From positions 1-6,574 of the forward strand of contig NZ_JBQNBV010000113.1 of the NCBI RefSeq assembly GCF_052169755.1: 6,574 nucleotides of DNA, read 5' to 3'. The translations under genes and the position numbers were made by a program. Positions within the stretch are counted from its first letter, which is position 1, and each line of letters starts with the position of its first letter. Below, one piece after another: positions 5,793 through 6,574 of the stretch. This DNA comes from Selenomonas sp052169755 (lineage in GTDB: Bacteria > Bacillota > Negativicutes > Selenomonadales > Selenomonadaceae). The notes beneath the pieces were generated by a model that saw only the letters and a program-made list of their open reading frames with translations, had not been told where the DNA came from and did not search any database.

Positions 5793-6574
5793 ATGGGAAA
5801 ATCCGTGGATGAGCAGAAGCGTGCATACGATGCCGTCTGCAAGAATGTACTTGCTGACCGATATATTTTGGCAAATATCCTCAAAGAATGTGTTGAGGAG
5901 TTTCAAAATGAAACGATTGATTATATAGCTACGAAGTGTATCCAAGGTGCGCCTGAGATCAGTACGACTCCTCTGTGCGCGGATGAGGCGGAGCTTCTGA
6001 AGCTCGATGGACTTAATACGGAAAGCAGTTCGTTGACAGAAGGCGTTGTTTATTATGATATCCGCTTCCGTGCGGTACTGCCGTGCGGTGAAAAGACGAT
6101 CAAGCTCATCATCAACGTGGAGGCGCAGAACGATTTTACGCCGGGATATTCGCTTTTGAAACGTGCGATTTACTACTGCTGCCGCATGATTTCGGCGCAG
6201 TATGGCACGACGTTTTCCCATTCGGATTACGATTCAATGGAGAAGGTCTACTCGATTTGGATATGTACGCACCCAAGCAAGGCTTGGGAATACACGATCA
6301 CAAAATATGCGATGCAGGAAATGAATCTCAAAGGTAAGGCACAGTCGGTGAAAGAGGAGTACGATCTGATCGTGCCCGTCATGGTCTGTCTCGGGAAGAA
6401 GCACTACAAGAAGCTGCAGGGGCTTTTGCGGCTATTAAACATCGTATTGCTTCATAAGAATGCTGACAACAGGGATGAAGTAGAAAAAGAACTGCAGGAA
6501 CGGTTCCATGTAAAGGCGATGCCCAACATTGAGAAGGGAGTGGCAGAAATGTGCAATCTGAGCGAAGGCATATA
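5793..6574 (+). CDS. PD-(D/E)XK nuclease family transposase-like protein, 3' end outside window
   Basis: An open frame runs from the ATG at 5793 to the window edge: 260 codons and two bases with no stop. It matches the Rpn/PDDEXK transposase-like family (COG5464; PF12784-type). The nuclease core is visible as YYDIRF (87-92), giving D89, then IINVEAQND (106-114), giving E110-x-Q112, the ExQ form of the usual ExK seen in this family. YSLLKRAIYYCCRMISAQ (119-136) is the conserved helix after the core, and EMCNLSEGI (252-260) is where the variable C-terminal tail normally begins. Members are thought to cut DNA and promote RecA-independent recombination; true transposition is unproven. GGGGTG (5782-5787) is the ribosome site. 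An in-frame ATG at 5763 is rejected because it lies before the predicted transcription start. Sampled 60-base blocks are about 42-43% GC, against about 63% in a sampled metN block, suggesting acquisition by transfer. Confidence 0.85.
   Translation, partial: MGKSVDEQKRAYDAVCKNVLADRYILANILKECVEEFQNETIDYIATKCIQGAPEISTTPLCADEAELLKLDGLNTESSSLTEGVVYYDIRFRAVLPCGEKTIKLIINVEAQNDFTPGYSLLKRAIYYCCRMISAQYGTTFSHSDYDSMEKVYSIWICTHPSKAWEYTITKYAMQEMNLKGKAQSVKEEYDLIVPVMVCLGKKHYKKLQGLLRLLNIVLLHKNADNRDEVEKELQERFHVKAMPNIEKGVAEMCNLSEGI

Noticed and set aside
5310..6221. Minus-strand open frame of 303 codons opposite the ygbA-like and transposase-like genes
   Set aside because: It lies opposite two genes with clear family motifs and their own promoters, and its arginine/histidine-rich product resembles no family.

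Overview
The window looks like chromosomal DNA of an anaerobic, fairly GC-rich Firmicute, most likely a Negativicute of the Selenomonas/Mitsuokella type. This is inferred from strong AGGAGG-type ribosome binding sites, sigma-70-like promoters, a lipoprotein-type MetQ binding protein as in Gram-positive and Negativicute transporters, GC-rich genes, and a PD-(D/E)XK 'transposase' of a family I recall as abundant in that group. No rRNA or marker gene is present, so the placement is provisional.

Layout. Bases 1-163 are non-coding and hold two hairpins: a possible terminator of an outside plus-strand gene, and a likely terminator for the first minus-strand gene. Bases 164-2173 (minus) encode a 669-residue cytoplasmic molybdopterin/4Fe-4S oxidoreductase of unknown substrate, standing alone without recognisable partner subunits. 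Bases 2174-2485 are non-coding and contain a very regular 18-bp inverted repeat that ends the next operon. Bases 2486-5045 (minus) form a complete metNIQ methionine ABC importer operon: ATPase with C-terminal NIL domain, permease and binding lipoprotein. Bases 5052-5375 are a divergent regulatory region with a near-consensus promoter for metNIQ on the minus strand, an extended -10 promoter on the plus strand, and several inverted repeats. Bases 5376-5720 (plus) encode a cysteine-rich YgbA-like protein of the 'nitrous oxide-stimulated promoter' family. Bases 5793-6574 (plus) are the first 260 codons of a PD-(D/E)XK nuclease-family transposase-like protein that runs off the window and is visibly AT-richer than its neighbours.

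How the parts work together. metN, metI and metQ form one transport machine: MetQ captures methionine outside the membrane, MetI passes it through, and MetN powers transport and is probably inhibited by internal methionine through its NIL domain. The YgbA-like gene is transcribed divergently from this operon, which is the most suggestive neighbourhood in the window, because reactive nitrogen stress and methionine demand are linked in other bacteria. I see no CRISPR array, tRNA, rRNA, S-box or T-box leader, and no clearly novel multi-gene system. The noteworthy points are regulatory structures, the orphan molybdoenzyme and the transferred-looking nuclease gene.
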